From Nissolia schottii (taxonomy: Eukaryota; Streptophyta; Magnoliopsida; Fabales; Fabaceae), in contig QANU01112481.1 of NCBI GenBank assembly GCA_003254905.1, forward strand, positions 678,352-742,351: 64,000 bases of DNA. Reading direction: 5' to 3'. This document shows positions 1 through 12,900 of the stretch, one piece after another (positions within the stretch are counted from its first letter, which is position 1; each line of letters opens with the position of its first letter). The position numbers were made by a program, and so were the translations under genes. The notes below the pieces were generated by a model that was not told the origin of the DNA, searched no databases, and was given only the letters and a program-made list of their open reading frames with translations.

Positions 1-2228
1 AAAGAGAGGAGGCATAATAAATAAATAAAAAACAAAAACGCATTTAAAAAAAAAACTAGACAAAGAGATACGATTGGATAGTGATTAAAGCGTGTGTTAT
101 CTTGTGCCCAGCTAAAGGAGCATCCTCAAAGGTAACTGCAGTCATCTTCATCAAAGCATAGCCTCTTCCCAGTGTTGTCAACTATAGGTTCCAGTGATCT
201 CCTCTTTGAAATTCCTGCGAACATACTACTTTTGTGGATTTCCCTAGCCATAACTATCAATTTGGTCCTTTTTTGCAGTAGGGTTAATTTTGACTCTTCA
301 TGCCCCTGTTGAAGGTTATAATTGTTTAAAGACCATGGATTACCATGTTCACATTTGAGGATGTTTGAAAAAGTCTTGAGGATCGTCGAAGTCGGTTACA
401 GGGGCGCAATCTTGCATAGTCAAAGCATATTTGATTCACTATACCTAGATCCCAAACCAACAATAGAGGTGTCACGTTCAAGATTAACATTGCAGATACA
501 AACATCGATAAGTGAAGGTGACACTCAGGGATGCAACAACGAATAATGAAGGAAATGACCAATGCCAATAGAAACAACAACCCAAGGACCAGAGACGCAC
601 TAAGGCAAAAATCATGATAGCATAAAGGAGACAATGGGGCGCACAAGGACGGAGCCAAACAAGGAAATCATACTCATGGAGGCGAGGAAGGTGGACACAT
701 GAAGCTGAAATCAAACCGTACTAGGGCGAAGGGGGGTTGTGCGCTAAGGTGCATAGGAGTAGAGCAACACAAAGGGTGGCTGCTAGGGTTTCCATTGCAA
801 CAATAGTAAAGTCAGAAATAAATAGAGATTAGAAGATAAGAGCATCATTGGCTCGTGTATTCTTGTTTTTCATTTTCTTGTTTGGTATTGCTATGTGGTT
901 ATCTTAAAGTTGTTCATTTTAATTGTCATACCATCATTTCTCCTTTTATGTTCTTTTTGTTTTCTTAGTTTAATTGAATATTCTAAGAACACTTATTAAA
1001 CAAGTAAAATTAAATCCTTTTTAAGTATTCAATGTATTTAATAACAAGAAAACTTAAAAGTGTGAATATTGACATTTTCTTAATTAGTGTTTGAAAGACA
1101 TTTTCTAATAAAATCCTATATTATTGATATAAAAGAGATTTTCATTATTATTTAATCTTATATCATTACATTAACAAAATAATTAAGCTTAGTACCCTAA
1201 GATTACGTTTGGTATCAGAACAAGATAAGAGGGTAGACGCACGAGGATAGCGACAAAGAAAATTTGTCCCTCTAGGCCCAATTTAGTGTCCTCTTAGGCA
1301 ATTTTTTTATCCCCTCTGTCCTAACTTTAGTGAAATATAAAAAATACATGAATTTTTGTCACCTGTTATGTCCCTAGCACCAAAAATAACTTAAATGTAC
1401 TGATTAAGTAGGCTAAAGTGAAATGTTTTTTTTTTTTAAAATTCTCAATGCATTCAATATTTTTAAAAACTTAAAATTTTTATTTTCAATAAAAAATTTA
1501 CCACTTTCATAAAATTAAAAAAAATCAAAACACTCATTATTTTATAGTTTTATGTACAATAACTCATGATTGAATGATAACATAGATTTTTTTTCCATAC
1601 TAATATTGTATAGTATTTGAACATTTTTTTTAATAATTGATTATGTATTCATAGAATGTCAAGTAAAATTATATTCAAACTACTTATTAAGCAATACTAA
1701 AATATGGAAAAATAATATGTGTATTTATTTGATGTGAAAAATCATATCGATTTATATTTTATTTATTATTGGATGAGATATTATTAGGATGTAAGTCTTG
1801 TTAGAATCACATCTAATAATAATAAATAATGTTAAAATATATATTTATAATTTTTTTATTATATTTTAATTTAATTTAAATTGATTCTGTCATTGCATTT
1901 TGATTTTATTTTTGACTTATAAATAGACTTATGTCCAACTACACAACAATACAACATTTCTGCAATACAAATCTTTGAATAATTTCTTTACCTATTATTT
2001 TTAACATGTGAGTCGACACAATTTCTCAAAAAGACTGATAGATCACAATCTTCCTTTCATAGATAGGTAGCTATTAACGTCTCCTCCATCCGTTTCTCTC
2101 TACCCTCCAAATTATTCAATCACATACATTCACCTCACACACCCACAATCACTGTTTATACACTTTAGTTTTATATTATATTATATTTTATTATATTTTA
2201 TTTATATTCTATATTCTATAGTGTATAT
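1..2228. other. Intergenic, AT-rich, no supported gene
   Basis: No convincing exon is visible on either strand; the short open frames at 322-714 overlap each other in several frames and have no family likeness. From about 860 on the sequence is strongly AT-rich. Around 1380-1520 it resembles the middle and one end of the MITE at 16369-16552 (shared blocks around a 'caatgcatt' core followed by 'tttcaataaa'), so an old decayed copy is possible there. The 2060-2165 stretch is pyrimidine-rich (ctcctcc, ctctctaccc), as plant core promoters often are. Confidence 0.5.
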
Positions 2229-2236
2229 TATAAATA
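2229..2236 (+). promoter_or_regulatory. Candidate TATA box of the O-fucosyltransferase gene
   Basis: The octamer TATAAATA lies 35 bp before the first N gap, downstream of a pyrimidine-rich stretch. A plant TATA box usually sits 25-35 bp upstream of the transcription start, which would place the start at about 2260-2270, right at the gap edge. This fits the absence of any first exon between the gap and the exon at 3950. Other AT-rich octamers are common nearby, so the call is tentative. Confidence 0.4.
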
Positions 2237-2270
2237 GGTGGGATCAGTATGTTGATGGGGTTTGCTTTCT

Positions 2271-2806
2271 NNNNNNNNNNNNNNNNNNNNNNNNNNNNNN
2301 NNNNNNNNNNNNNNNNNNNNNNNNNNNNNNNNNNNNNNNNNNNNNNNNNNNNNNNNNNNNNNNNNNNNNNNNNNNNNNNNNNNNNNNNNNNNNNNNNNNN
2401 NNNNNNNNNNNNNNNNNNNNNNNNNNNNNNNNNNNNNNNNNNNNNNNNNNNNNNNNNNNNNNNNNNNNNNNNNNNNNNNNNNNNNNNNNNNNNNNNNNNN
2501 NNNNNNNNNNNNNNNNNNNNNNNNNNNNNNNNNNNNNNNNNNNNNNNNNNNNNNNNNNNNNNNNNNNNNNNNNNNNNNNNNNNNNNNNNNNNNNNNNNNN
2601 NNNNNNNNNNNNNNNNNNNNNNNNNNNNNNNNNNNNNNNNNNNNNNNNNNNNNNNNNNNNNNNNNNNNNNNNNNNNNNNNNNNNNNNNNNNNNNNNNNNN
2701 NNNNNNNNNNNNNNNNNNNNNNNNNNNNNNNNNNNNNNNNNNNNNNNNNNNNNNNNNNNNNNNNNNNNNNNNNNNNNNNNNNNNNNNNNNNNNNNNNNNN
2801 NNNNNN
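2271..2806. other. Assembly gap (536 N)
   Basis: A run of 536 N. The odd length suggests an estimated rather than default gap size. The right edge is a TA microsatellite, a plausible cause of assembly failure. Open frames drawn through the N run are meaningless. The gap probably contains the first exon of the O-fucosyltransferase gene. Confidence 0.95.
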
Positions 2807-2808
2807 TT

Positions 2809-2812
<4 letters not shown>

Positions 2813-2843
<31 letters not shown>
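2813..2843. repeat. (TA)n microsatellite
   Basis: About 15 uninterrupted TA units directly at the right edge of the first N gap. The true repeat may extend into the gap. Confidence 0.9.
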
Positions 2844-2846
<3 letters not shown>

Positions 2847-3949
2847 AAGCTGGGGGGTGAAGAAAATATTGCGTTTAGGTTTTTGTTTTAGCATTTAAGA
2901 GGAAAAAAATGAAAGTGGATTGAAACTGCTGATGGTTAGATTTAATGCTTGCGGTGAACATATTTATTGTGTCAACTTGAATGGAAGGAGTCAACAACTG
3001 AGGCTTTATGGCTGTAGTAGTTTAATTTGGATTGGTGTGGTTGGTTAAATTTGTCTAACTAATTAATGAGGCTATTAATTGTAGATCACGCACATCATAG
3101 GGTTTCAGGACACGCGTTACTTTCATTTTGATGTGGCGGGTGAGAGGAATTGGATTGTTGTGTTTGCTTGTTAGAGGGGAAAAAAGAGGGAATTAGAGAG
3201 CAAATCTTGGATCCCTTGTTTGCTGGCCTCTTAGCACATGCATTTTTGTCTTGTGAAAAAGTAAAAAAAGAGTAAAACAAAATATATCATTCAGTGAGAA
3301 ATATATAAAATTGTAGGGCAAATTACATTGATTTGAGGCTCGGCAATGTTACACAAACCCCCATGATTTGTAGAAACATGTACTTACCTAACCTGGAATT
3401 TAGATAATATTACACCTGGTACCCTTGTATTTTTGGAATATATGTGAGCACCCTTGTAAGCATGGCACTGAGTACCCCATCCGACATGTCAGTGTAGGCA
3501 TAACCAAATCGGGGGGGTGTCGTGAGTAATATAGCCTAACCACATGGGAGGTCATTGTAATGGAAGGCTTCACTAGTTTTCATCAGGAACTATTAACTTT
3601 CATAATGACTGTTGGCTTCTGAAACCCTATGAGTGACTTCACATGTGATTTGGCTCTAGGAGAACTTCTTTCACAGTGAAGTTGTCAAGAGGGGTGGGTG
3701 TATTATTGCATTTTACTCTCAGTGGCCATGTTTTAGTCTTTGTTTCACCTTCAAAGAGTCCCGTAAATTTTGTCATCCATAATATATTTCTAGCAAGATC
3801 ATCATTTCAGAGATGATCCATACTCCAGAACATCATTATGTTCATGCTTCCTTGTTCCTAATCTTTTGTTTAGCACCGGCACATGTAATCAACAATTAGT
3901 TTATTGGCTTCCAGTGCCTTGTGTATAACTTGCTATTTTGCTTATGTAG

Positions 3950-6900
3950 GAAATGAATCCTATAAAACCTAGGCACTCACGTCTTCTCAGGAGTGCTGTG
4001 CAACGTGAAACAGTAAGTGTTAATTGAGCAGTGAATACATGTTCAAATGATTTTTGACTGGCTTGTGTTCGTGCTCATTTGTACTAACTATTTTCTCTTT
4101 AAATAGCCAACATCACGGCTTTCTGAACTGTGGGCACCTCTTGAAAACCAAGGATGGAAACCTTTTGTTGAATCTAGAAACAAGCCAAGTGAGTGAAATT
4201 ATTATGATTTACTCTATTGTTTGTCATGTCTTTTGAGAACACATGACATTTTGATATCTCCACCAGTTCATTTAATCTTTCCGTGACTGGCACTTGTATT
4301 GAAGCAGCACTACCAGAGCAATCTGAGGGCTATATCCAGGTATTTCTTGATGGTGGCTTGAACCAGCAAAGGATGGGGGTAGGTATTTAAAGTTTATTAA
4401 TGATATCAGAAGTTTTATTGTTTGTTTGCATATAAAACATGTCTAATTTGTGCTGATTGTTTATTTTGCTTAGATATGCGATGCAGTCGCTGTTGCAAAG
4501 ATACTGAATGCAACTCTTGTGATCCCATACCTTGAAATAAATCCTGTTTGGAAAGATTCAAGGTAAGTGCAGAAACCATTCATGCACTTCTGTTGCATTT
4601 TTATCCCATGGATTGTGTGTGATGTAGCATTCTGAGGTCGCTTATGTTTTGTCTGCAGCTCCTTCTCGGATATATTTGATGTGGATCACTTCATTGATGC
4701 ATTGAAGGATGATATTTCTATAGTTAGAGAGCTGCCTGAAGAGTACTCCTGGAGCACAAGGGAGTACTATTCCATTGCTATTCGAGCAACCAGAATCAAG
4801 GCTGCACCCGTTCATGCTACAGCCAATTGGTATCTAGATAATGTTTTGCCCGTTCTACAGAGGTTGGTAACTGCACGAGTCTATTACTTCAACTGCTAAT
4901 GCACGGCTTGAATGTTCAGGAGCAATAATTTTATGCATTGTTGATTCAATGATTAAGCTAGAAAATGCTCATAAGTGCAACTACTTTAGCATTTCCCATG
5001 TACAATTATCAAACTGAGAACCTCTTCTAAACATTGTTCTGATTATCATTACTTCTTAAATGTTCTATATAAACATGGTGCGCAAGTTGACAATGTGGTA
5101 ACTATCACCACTTTGTTATGTGCTTCAAGTCAATATGTTAAAATAAGTTTGAGGTGGGCATTTGCTATTTTTTAAGTGCCTCTGTCTACGTTGTATCATG
5201 CTGTGTTCAAGTCAAAAAGAATAATTTTTTAAATGAACAAGACTCTGGTGCATGGACACGACACTCACATGGTGTGTCCTTGCTTTATGGCCCTTAAATA
5301 ATTATTGATCAAATACAATTTATTGATCCAAAGGTTAATAGATACCTACTTTCTCTCTTTAGAGAGTTCTTTATGTGTTGATGCCATCATTGTACATTTT
5401 TTCAAATAATAGCTTCTTATTCCTGGTATGTGTTATTTCATGCAGTTATGGTATTGCTGCAATCTCTCCATTTTCTCACCGTCTGTCTTTTGACACCTTG
5501 CCTATGGATATCCAACACCTGCGCTGTAAGGTCAACTTTCAAGCTCTGGCCTTTGTTCCTTATATCAGAACACTTGGAGATGCCCTTATAAGCCGCCTGC
5601 GCTATCCTCAACTCTCTGCTGGAGAAGTGGGCACAAACTACCTTCAAGAGGTCACCGGTGCAGGCGGTAGTGAAAGTGCAGGGAAATTTGTTGTTCTACA
5701 CCTTCGATTTGATAAGGTATTTCCCTTTTTTGTCTATTGATAATCTTCTATCTATACGAGGTTGTAATGTTTTTGTTTCTGTCTGTTTCTTGTTTCTTTT
5801 ATTGTGGTGGTACAACTATCTCCGCATTATGAGAGTGCTTGACTTGCATCCACTTGGCAGTGGGCACCTTATAATGCAATTATTGCTTATCAGGGAAGAG
5901 GTAAATATTGCTGGAGAATATGAATTGTTATACTAAATCTGTAAAATTGCCACATTTATGGATGAGAATTATTTTCAGTTCACAACATAGGATATTGGAA
6001 TGGAAGTTACACCTGGGTGAAACATTCACTCTGTCACTCTATTCCTATGCATTTATCTGTAAATTAGGAGTTAAGCTTTATAAAATGGCCCTTTTTTTTT
6101 GGCAGGATATGGCAGCCCATTCAGCCTGTGATTTTGGCGGGGGAAAAGCCGAAAAATTGGCCCTTGCAAAGTATAGACAGGTGATTTGGCAGGGAAGGGT
6201 TCTTAATTCCCAATTCACAGATGAAGAGTTGAGGAGTCAGGGCCGTTGCCCGATGACTCCAGAAGAGATTGGATTATTGCTGGCAGCTTTGGGATTCGAC
6301 AACAGCACTCGTCTATATCTTGCCTCTCACAAGGTTTCTAATCATGTTCCTTAGTTTGACATTTCAGAGACTTGTTGTCTTGTCCGTTTAGCGCAGTGCT
6401 TATCATTGGAAAATGGTTCTGTTTTACCTCTCTTTAATCGAAGTAGTTGTTCTTTCCAGGTCTATGGCGGAGAAGCAAGGATTTCAACTTTGAGGCAATT
6501 GTTTCCTCTGATGGAAGACAAAAAGAGCCTCACTTCATCCGAGGAGCGTATTCAGATAAGGGGAAAAGCTTCTCTATTAGCTGCACTTGATTACTACGTT
6601 GGCATGCATAGTGACATCTTCATTTCTGCTTCCCCAGGAAATATGCACAACGCAATGGTGAGTTTTGCCTGATGTTTTTTTAAGTTCAAATTACTCTCCA
6701 ATGGATTTTCTATCCGATGGCTTGAAGAATCTGCAATGCTATGTTATTTCTTCTTAACTAGTCCTGAATGATGATGGACTAATATATTTGGAAATGGATC
6801 ATCTCGTGAAAATTTCGTATGTGATGTGGCCCCAAACTTTGCATGGCCATGTCAACGATGAAAACCTATGCATGGCCATGTCATGTGAAATTTTCATAGG

Positions 6901-7451
6901 ATTCATTAGTATTATATTGGAATTGTCATACTCGTTACGAAGTGCCTTGTAGGCACACACACAGAATTGAACTTCCAGTAAACAAGTGACACTGAAATAT
7001 TTGTCACAAGGGAATTATTTAGAAAAAAAACCTGTATTTGAAACTGTCAACAAAGTTTGTTTTGAAAATTTAAACTAAATGTCATTCACTTATATTAGTA
7101 TACAACTAAGAAGCACCTGCATCGGCACGGGGCATGCCACATGACACATCAATACACTAATTTCAAAATTTTATATGACACAACACAGCATATGTAAGTG
7201 TAAAATTAAATATCTAATGGTCGATGTTTGGATGATGATAGGTTGGACACAGAACATACTTGAACTTAAAGACTATAAGGCCAAACATGGCATTGATGGG
7301 CCAACTCTTCCTGAACAAAACTATTGAGTGGTCAGAGTTCCAGAACTCGGTGATTGAAGGTCACCAAAATAGAGAAGGCCAACTCAGGCTGAGAAGGCCT
7401 AAACAATCCATATATACATACCCTGCTCCTGATTGCATGTGCCAAGCTTAG
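3950..7451 (+). CDS. Plant protein O-fucosyltransferase (5' end missing)
   Basis: Nine exons can be joined in one frame: 3950-4012, 4107-4188, 4308-4378, 4474-4562, 4659-4862, 5446-5716, 6106-6333, 6460-6657 and 7242-7451 (TAG). Together they give 471 codons. All introns are GT-AG. The protein carries hallmarks of the plant GT65-like/DUF246 (PF10250) family: a GGLNQQR nucleotide-sugar loop early, the HLRFDKDM motif across the exon 5716/6106 junction, [14 protein letters not shown], a SASPGN motif, and a C-terminus ending YPAPDCMC. The family are Golgi type II membrane enzymes that use GDP-fucose; the substrate of most members is unknown. The signal-anchor segment is not present in the visible exons, so at least one upstream exon is missing, most likely inside the gap at 2271-2806. 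The ATG at 3953 could start a shorter form, but this would lack the anchor. The long introns (4863-5445, 6658-7241) hold no further exon. Confidence 0.93.
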
Positions 7452-8408
7452 TAGTATACTTACAGAATCATTGTTCACGGATGAGTAGTTTCCCTTGTAT
7501 TTTATATAGTTCGGTGTCCTTATTATTTGACCATTTGTATCTGGTGAAAATAAAAAAAAGCATGTCCACTCTCTCCTATTCATATATGGGTTTGTTACTG
7601 ATGTTCTTGGTAAGAGTGCTTCAGAGTTTGTGTATTTGTGTGGGGGGAATGTATTATGAGATGATAGCATTCTTAGCAGGAGCAATATCTATTTAGTTAT
7701 ATTATTGTTTCTAGTTTATGATTCAATAACAGGAGCCATAGTGTTGTTTATCATTCAATCATCTATTTATCTATTTATAATATATAATTTTTGATACAAG
7801 CTCTTTACATAGTCACATCAGACTATTTACCAAGTTGGTAACTTCTCAACGGAGCACTAATCTCATGATTCTCTTCTACTTCCTCTAATTTTCCTCCTAA
7901 GATCCCTTCTTTCTAAACCTCCTTCCCAATCCCATCATCTCCTTAATCTCATCATCCCCATCCCCATTCTAATCCATTTTCCGTCCTCTAAGCGACTTCT
8001 TGCATTTTGCCATTGCTCACTCACGTTATTGCATTCCGTTGTTGAAGCTCCACTTTATTGTTGTCGTTCAGGCTTTTATATATTGTCACTAATCGAGACG
8101 TGCTTTGTAGTTGTTGGAATGGAGGTCGTGTAGCCTTGAGCTCTTCTATCTCCATGTCATGTTGCCACCTATCAATAAAAAAATCCTATCAAGGATTTTG
8201 ATTCACCTTTGCCTGGCTAGAGTTGCTCCCGTTGGGTTTGCCTCGCTTCCACTTGACATCTACTCTTAAATGTGTGCAACAACACTCAACTGTTCAGACG
8301 TGTCTCCATCCGTCATGGTCTCGAGCATTCCATTCACCACACCCATGGTGTCACTATGACCAAGTTGAACAAAATTGGTTTTGAAAACTATTAGGCACAC
8401 ATGTATTT
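7452..8408. other. Intergenic / 3' flank, no gene seen
   Basis: The O-fucosyltransferase 3'UTR probably occupies the first few hundred bases. Beyond about 7750 the sequence is pyrimidine-rich on the plus strand with no exon-like frame. Confidence 0.5.
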
Positions 8409-8839
8409 GTTATGAACTGAATCATAAAAGCTCATTCTAGAGGCCCATACCCGAGGATCCGCGGAGCGACCCGACTTGACCTAAGCTTCTCCCTAGCAAG
8501 TCACTAATGTAACAGCTCGAGATACTCTCCCCCTAGGAGATAACAACACGACCCAAGAGAATCTCCCCCCAGCGAACCTCACGACCAGAAATATCCTCTT
8601 CCTAGCGCATCACGCGGAAGAGTTCCCAACACACGGGTATCACGCAGGTATTTAACCCTAGGCCGCATCCCAGGTACGCCAAGAACCAAACTCACTCTTA
8701 ATTACCCTTATCCCTCGTTCCTTCACTGACTTGAGCGTTGGAGTCCTTGCAGGTATCCATGTCGACTCAGCGAACTCGTGGCCGCAGAGAAGCTCCAGGA
8801 TCCTGTTTGGACCGAGGAACCTACTTCGACATTGTATCA
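8409..8839 (+). mobile_element. Solo LTR (431 bp) of an LTR retrotransposon
   Basis: This block is much richer in GC than its surroundings and reads like a plant retrotransposon LTR: it begins TGTTATGAACTG, has a run of CCCGAGGATCCGCGGAGC early on, a short AT-rich 'atttaaccc' promoter-like site near 8650, and a 'cttgagcgttggagtcc' block before 'ttgcagg', ending ...TTGTATCA. No primer-binding site, gag or second LTR follows, so it is a solo LTR. A 14-bp direct repeat (ATTGGTTTTGAAAA) occurs at 8374-8387 and 8839-8852. It is longer than the usual 5-bp target duplication, and the left copy is 21 bp away from the TG terminus, so the exact left boundary is uncertain. Confidence 0.65.
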
Positions 8840-9389
8840 TTGGTTTTGAAAATTGGGTTTGCTTCACCAAAGTGACTAATCTAACATGTGCTTTATGCAC
8901 AACTTAATTTTATGTGGACAAAAAGTGGGGTGCTTCCTCAATTTTATATGGCAACATAAATTTACTTCATCAATGTAGATTGACACTAGTTGCATCATTA
9001 ATAGCTTTGCAGAGGTCGATATTGTTGATATGCAAAAACAATTTAATTCTAAAGTTCAAAGGACTGTCAGTCTGTCTTCCAAATAGTGTTTTAGTAGCAT
9101 ATCAGAATATTGTTTCTGCATAACCTCCAAAACTTCCAGAGACTCCATAGAGATATCCTTGGTATCCTTCTTTACCTATGTTTCCTATAGAGCTCTACTA
9201 TTTTCACCGGATTCCTTCTAATTTCTTGGTTGGTTGTATCAAAGTACTTAATAGAAAATTCCTTAAAGTTGAATATAAGAGATTTATTTTTATAGTAGAA
9301 GATGAGGAATTTTTTTTTTCTTTAATAATTAACCCTTATCTTTATTACACTTACATATTTTTTTGGTACTTCAAAAATTATATTCAATG

Positions 9390-9445
9390 AGGTTCAAACT
9401 TAGAACCTTATGCATATTATTCAAACCCCTTACCGCTAGACCGAT
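9390..9445 (-). mobile_element. SINE-like fragment with tRNA-type A and B boxes
   Basis: On the minus strand, GGTCTAGCGGTAAGG (9442-9428) resembles a pol III A box and AGTTTGAACCT (9400-9390) resembles a B box (GGTTCGANTCC), 27 bp apart. No cloverleaf can be drawn, so this is not a tRNA gene; a tRNA-derived SINE remnant is the better reading. A similar B-box block recurs near 53516. Confidence 0.4.
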
Positions 9446-9967
9446 CCTAATGACTTATTGTTACACTTATATTGCATCAAGTAAAAAATTACTATGTCAT
9501 AATAAATTATAAAACATATATAAATGTGTTTTCAATAACTTAAAATACTTACGCATTGCATGGGTCTATATCACTAAGCGTGAGTCAGTCAGAAAATTAT
9601 CCTAAGACAAAGACAATTATAAGTTTTATGTTTTTCATCTTCATCTCAAAGCATGTTTCTGTTCTCATTATTTCCGAGTACGAACTAAAATTATCTTTGA
9701 ATAGATATTTCCCTTTCTCATATACATTGTTGAAACAGCAAAAGTAATGAAATGTGTGGCAAGATAGCCCCAAAGACCTTTCTTGTAAGAACAACAAAGA
9801 AATGTGACGATAAATATATACAGCTTCTGTGTGGGGTGAGTTTCATTCTGGTTCAAAGTCAACAGTGTGCTGAACTTGGAACACTGAGCCTTCAAACAAC
9901 TAGCTAGTTAAACTAACTGATTATCACTAGATAGCAGACATTCTCCACTTGGAACAACCACTATCTC

Positions 9968-12900
9968 TTACTTGTCATTCCCATCAACACCCTTTGGAGA
10001 TCCATTTGCACCCTGGCATGCGGCCATTTCCTTTGCCTCTCTAGTTGTTGTGGCAGCAGTGTCATCAACACCCTCCTCAATAGGAAGAGTCCTCTTTGAT
10101 CCCTCCAATGCAACTCCCAGTACTATGTTCTCTTCAAGAACAGGCCTGGATGCATGTGGAGGCTGCGCAGCTGGTTTCCTTTCCCCTTGCTGCTTTGCTG
10201 TTGGCGTATTTGTAGGGAGTCCGCTGGCTTTGTCAGCATTGCTCGTTGCCGAGGAGACTACTACTACTTTGTCTTCGATGATTGGCTTGGTGTTTTTATT
10301 GGCCTGATCCTTCGTTTGTTTGACACTGACATCCTTCTGTGTTGAATTATCTATTGCCAAACCAGCTGCCTTGGAGTTAGAAGAATACATTTCCGGAACC
10401 TCCCCATTCGCCTTTAAAGTGGTGTTTGAATCTGGTTTCTGTCGTTTGCTTTCAACCACTTCAGTCTTGGAGTTTCCATTTGCCTTAGAATTAGATGTCA
10501 CAACTTTGGCGCCATCCACCTCAGAGTCATCCTGAGTTCCAGTAACCTTAGTGTCTGGTACTCCTGTTGGTCCAACCTTGGTGTCAAGTTTGGTTTGTGA
10601 AATTGTCTTGTTATCTTGATCTCCAGCTGCTCGTGCTGCTGATCGACCTTTCGGCTTATCATCTGCATTGATCTTGTAAGATGGTTCAATCATTAATAAT
10701 GGACGATTAGATACGGTTCCAGCACTACTAATTGTGGAATCTGCATATGGTATGTTCTCCAATTCAGCATCACTGTATATTTTCTGCAGGGTACGGACTG
10801 GTGTAGCGAGACGGGCTCGGTGATGGCCAATAACTCTAAGAAGATCCAACAGTATAGTTTCCTATTTTTCAGGATCCAAAGATGGAAAATCAGCTTTTTT
10901 TTGGTACATAAAAAATCACCTTAATCCTACGGCAATATCTCTAAAATTAGGAGGATATTCTAGATAAACAAGGATAGTCTTACCTTAACACACAAATATT
11001 CTTCAAAATGTGAGGTCTTGACAAAACAAGACACCAATATCTAAAAAATCATAGAAAAAGAAATGTATTATATCACATAAGAAATGTATTATTACTGTTC
11101 TTTTGTCATTTGTTAAATCATAGCATGGCCAATTAAATCCAGAGGTATTAGATTCAAAGCATTAAGCTAAAGAAAGCACTCAAAGTTGGAGCAAAAATTA
11201 AAATATACACTCGATTTGTCCTTCTGGAACTGGAAGTTACCACAATCTAATAAAACATGCAATAAAATGAATTTTCCTATCTTGTTTGTGCCTATGGAAC
11301 CATGATTACTATGGTTAACAACTTATAGAAAAGAAGAATAAAGAATAAGAACTTATTTAAAATCCCTGTCAATTAAAACAAAACCACTAATTTGCAAGAT
11401 ATAAGAACTTCATACTAACCAAAAGAGCCTGATTTTCAGGATTTATATTGTCCAGAAACACTCTCCTGTGCAACCTCTGCTGCTCAACATGAGGATTTTT
11501 TGCTAATACTTTCCGCATGTCAGCAACAATGATCTGTAGAAGCACTAAACCATTTATCATGGGGAAACTTATCATAAAATGCTTTATAGTGTAGATAAGC
11601 AAGCCAGTCTCATATTAACTGAAAAACTACTGCTCACATTAATCTTTTTTACATCCAGATGACTAATGGCTAGGTGGGTTTTGATTCGCCAGTGTGTTTT
11701 CTGGCTGAGGTTTCGCACAACATTCACTGTAAATTTGTGGTTTGGGATGTGTACAGCTTCACCATCTTCACCTCTTACAATTGTAGGTGACCACCAGCCA
11801 ACGTGCTGCGTAACAACAAAACATCAGTGCCAAAAGAAAGCCTCAAAGAGGTCTTAAAAGAACTACTACATATTTTGTAATTTCTTTCTTTGTTTGATTA
11901 TCGTACAAAAAAACATACATACAGTACATATTTAATATGTAAAAAAGCGTAAATTAACTCACCTCAACAGTACCAGAAACCTCATATCCTTCAATCTTTG
12001 TTTGAATCCATTCATTAACCACAAAAGGACGAGTTGCATGAATCATGGCACTTGAAAGGAAGTTTGTAAATATCTACACAGCATTGCATGTTAATGTGTT
12101 AAAATGTCATTGCTGCCACTAAAGCACAGAGGGGATTAGAAAGATCACAAGCAACAATAAATCCCACACCTCACGACCAGCAAGAGTCAACAAAACTGTC
12201 CCAAGACCTCCTGCAGTAACCCATTTCTGGGTGGAGAAGCCCAGCAATTCCATAAACAGTGAAACGGCTGCAATCCATACTGCTGAATAAACAGCTTTGC
12301 CCGCAAATTGGAATCCCATCTGAAGAAACAGACAATTTTACAATTAATATATTACTATTAACCAATAAATCACCAAAATCCCAGTATTTCAATAACTAGC
12401 ATCAATACATTGCAGTTGCGAAGCTACTTGTTTTCCATTATGATATAACACTTAAACACAAACACAGCAACAACAAATTCTTTTAACCTAATAAACATTC
12501 AGAGATATTCAAGTGCTCCCAGTTTTACATCTTTACTGTAAAAAGAGTAAAATAAATAATCTACATTGCTAATCTTCATCTATGAGTAAAACACATTGAT
12601 ACAGAGAAATGGTAAAATCCCAAAGCTGAGTAGTAAAACACCATCATATAGCTGGGAATATATTGCCCAACGAAGTTACCAGCTAATTGATAGGTAAATC
12701 AAACTTCGACGAAGACATAATAGCAATTAAATCTATGAAGTCAACAGGTAATAAATGGAAATTAGATGGTAGGCTTGCCGTATTTAAACTTAAAAAGGCA
12801 AAGATACATACATTTCTCGTCTCACTTGTGTCGGTGCTTTCAGCTAAGAATTTCTGTGCTTGTTGAATCACACTGCATATTGCAGAATAAGTTTTATCAA

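Noticed and set aside
2221-2891. Open frames of about 200 codons on the plus strand
   Set aside because: They run through the N gap and consist almost wholly of unknown residues plus a TA microsatellite.
9390-9445. A tRNA gene on the minus strand
   Set aside because: Same reason: only box-like words, no cloverleaf.
9972-10535. Plus-strand frames (111 and 71 codons)
   Set aside because: Antisense shadows of the last MSL exon, which has clear homology on the minus strand.
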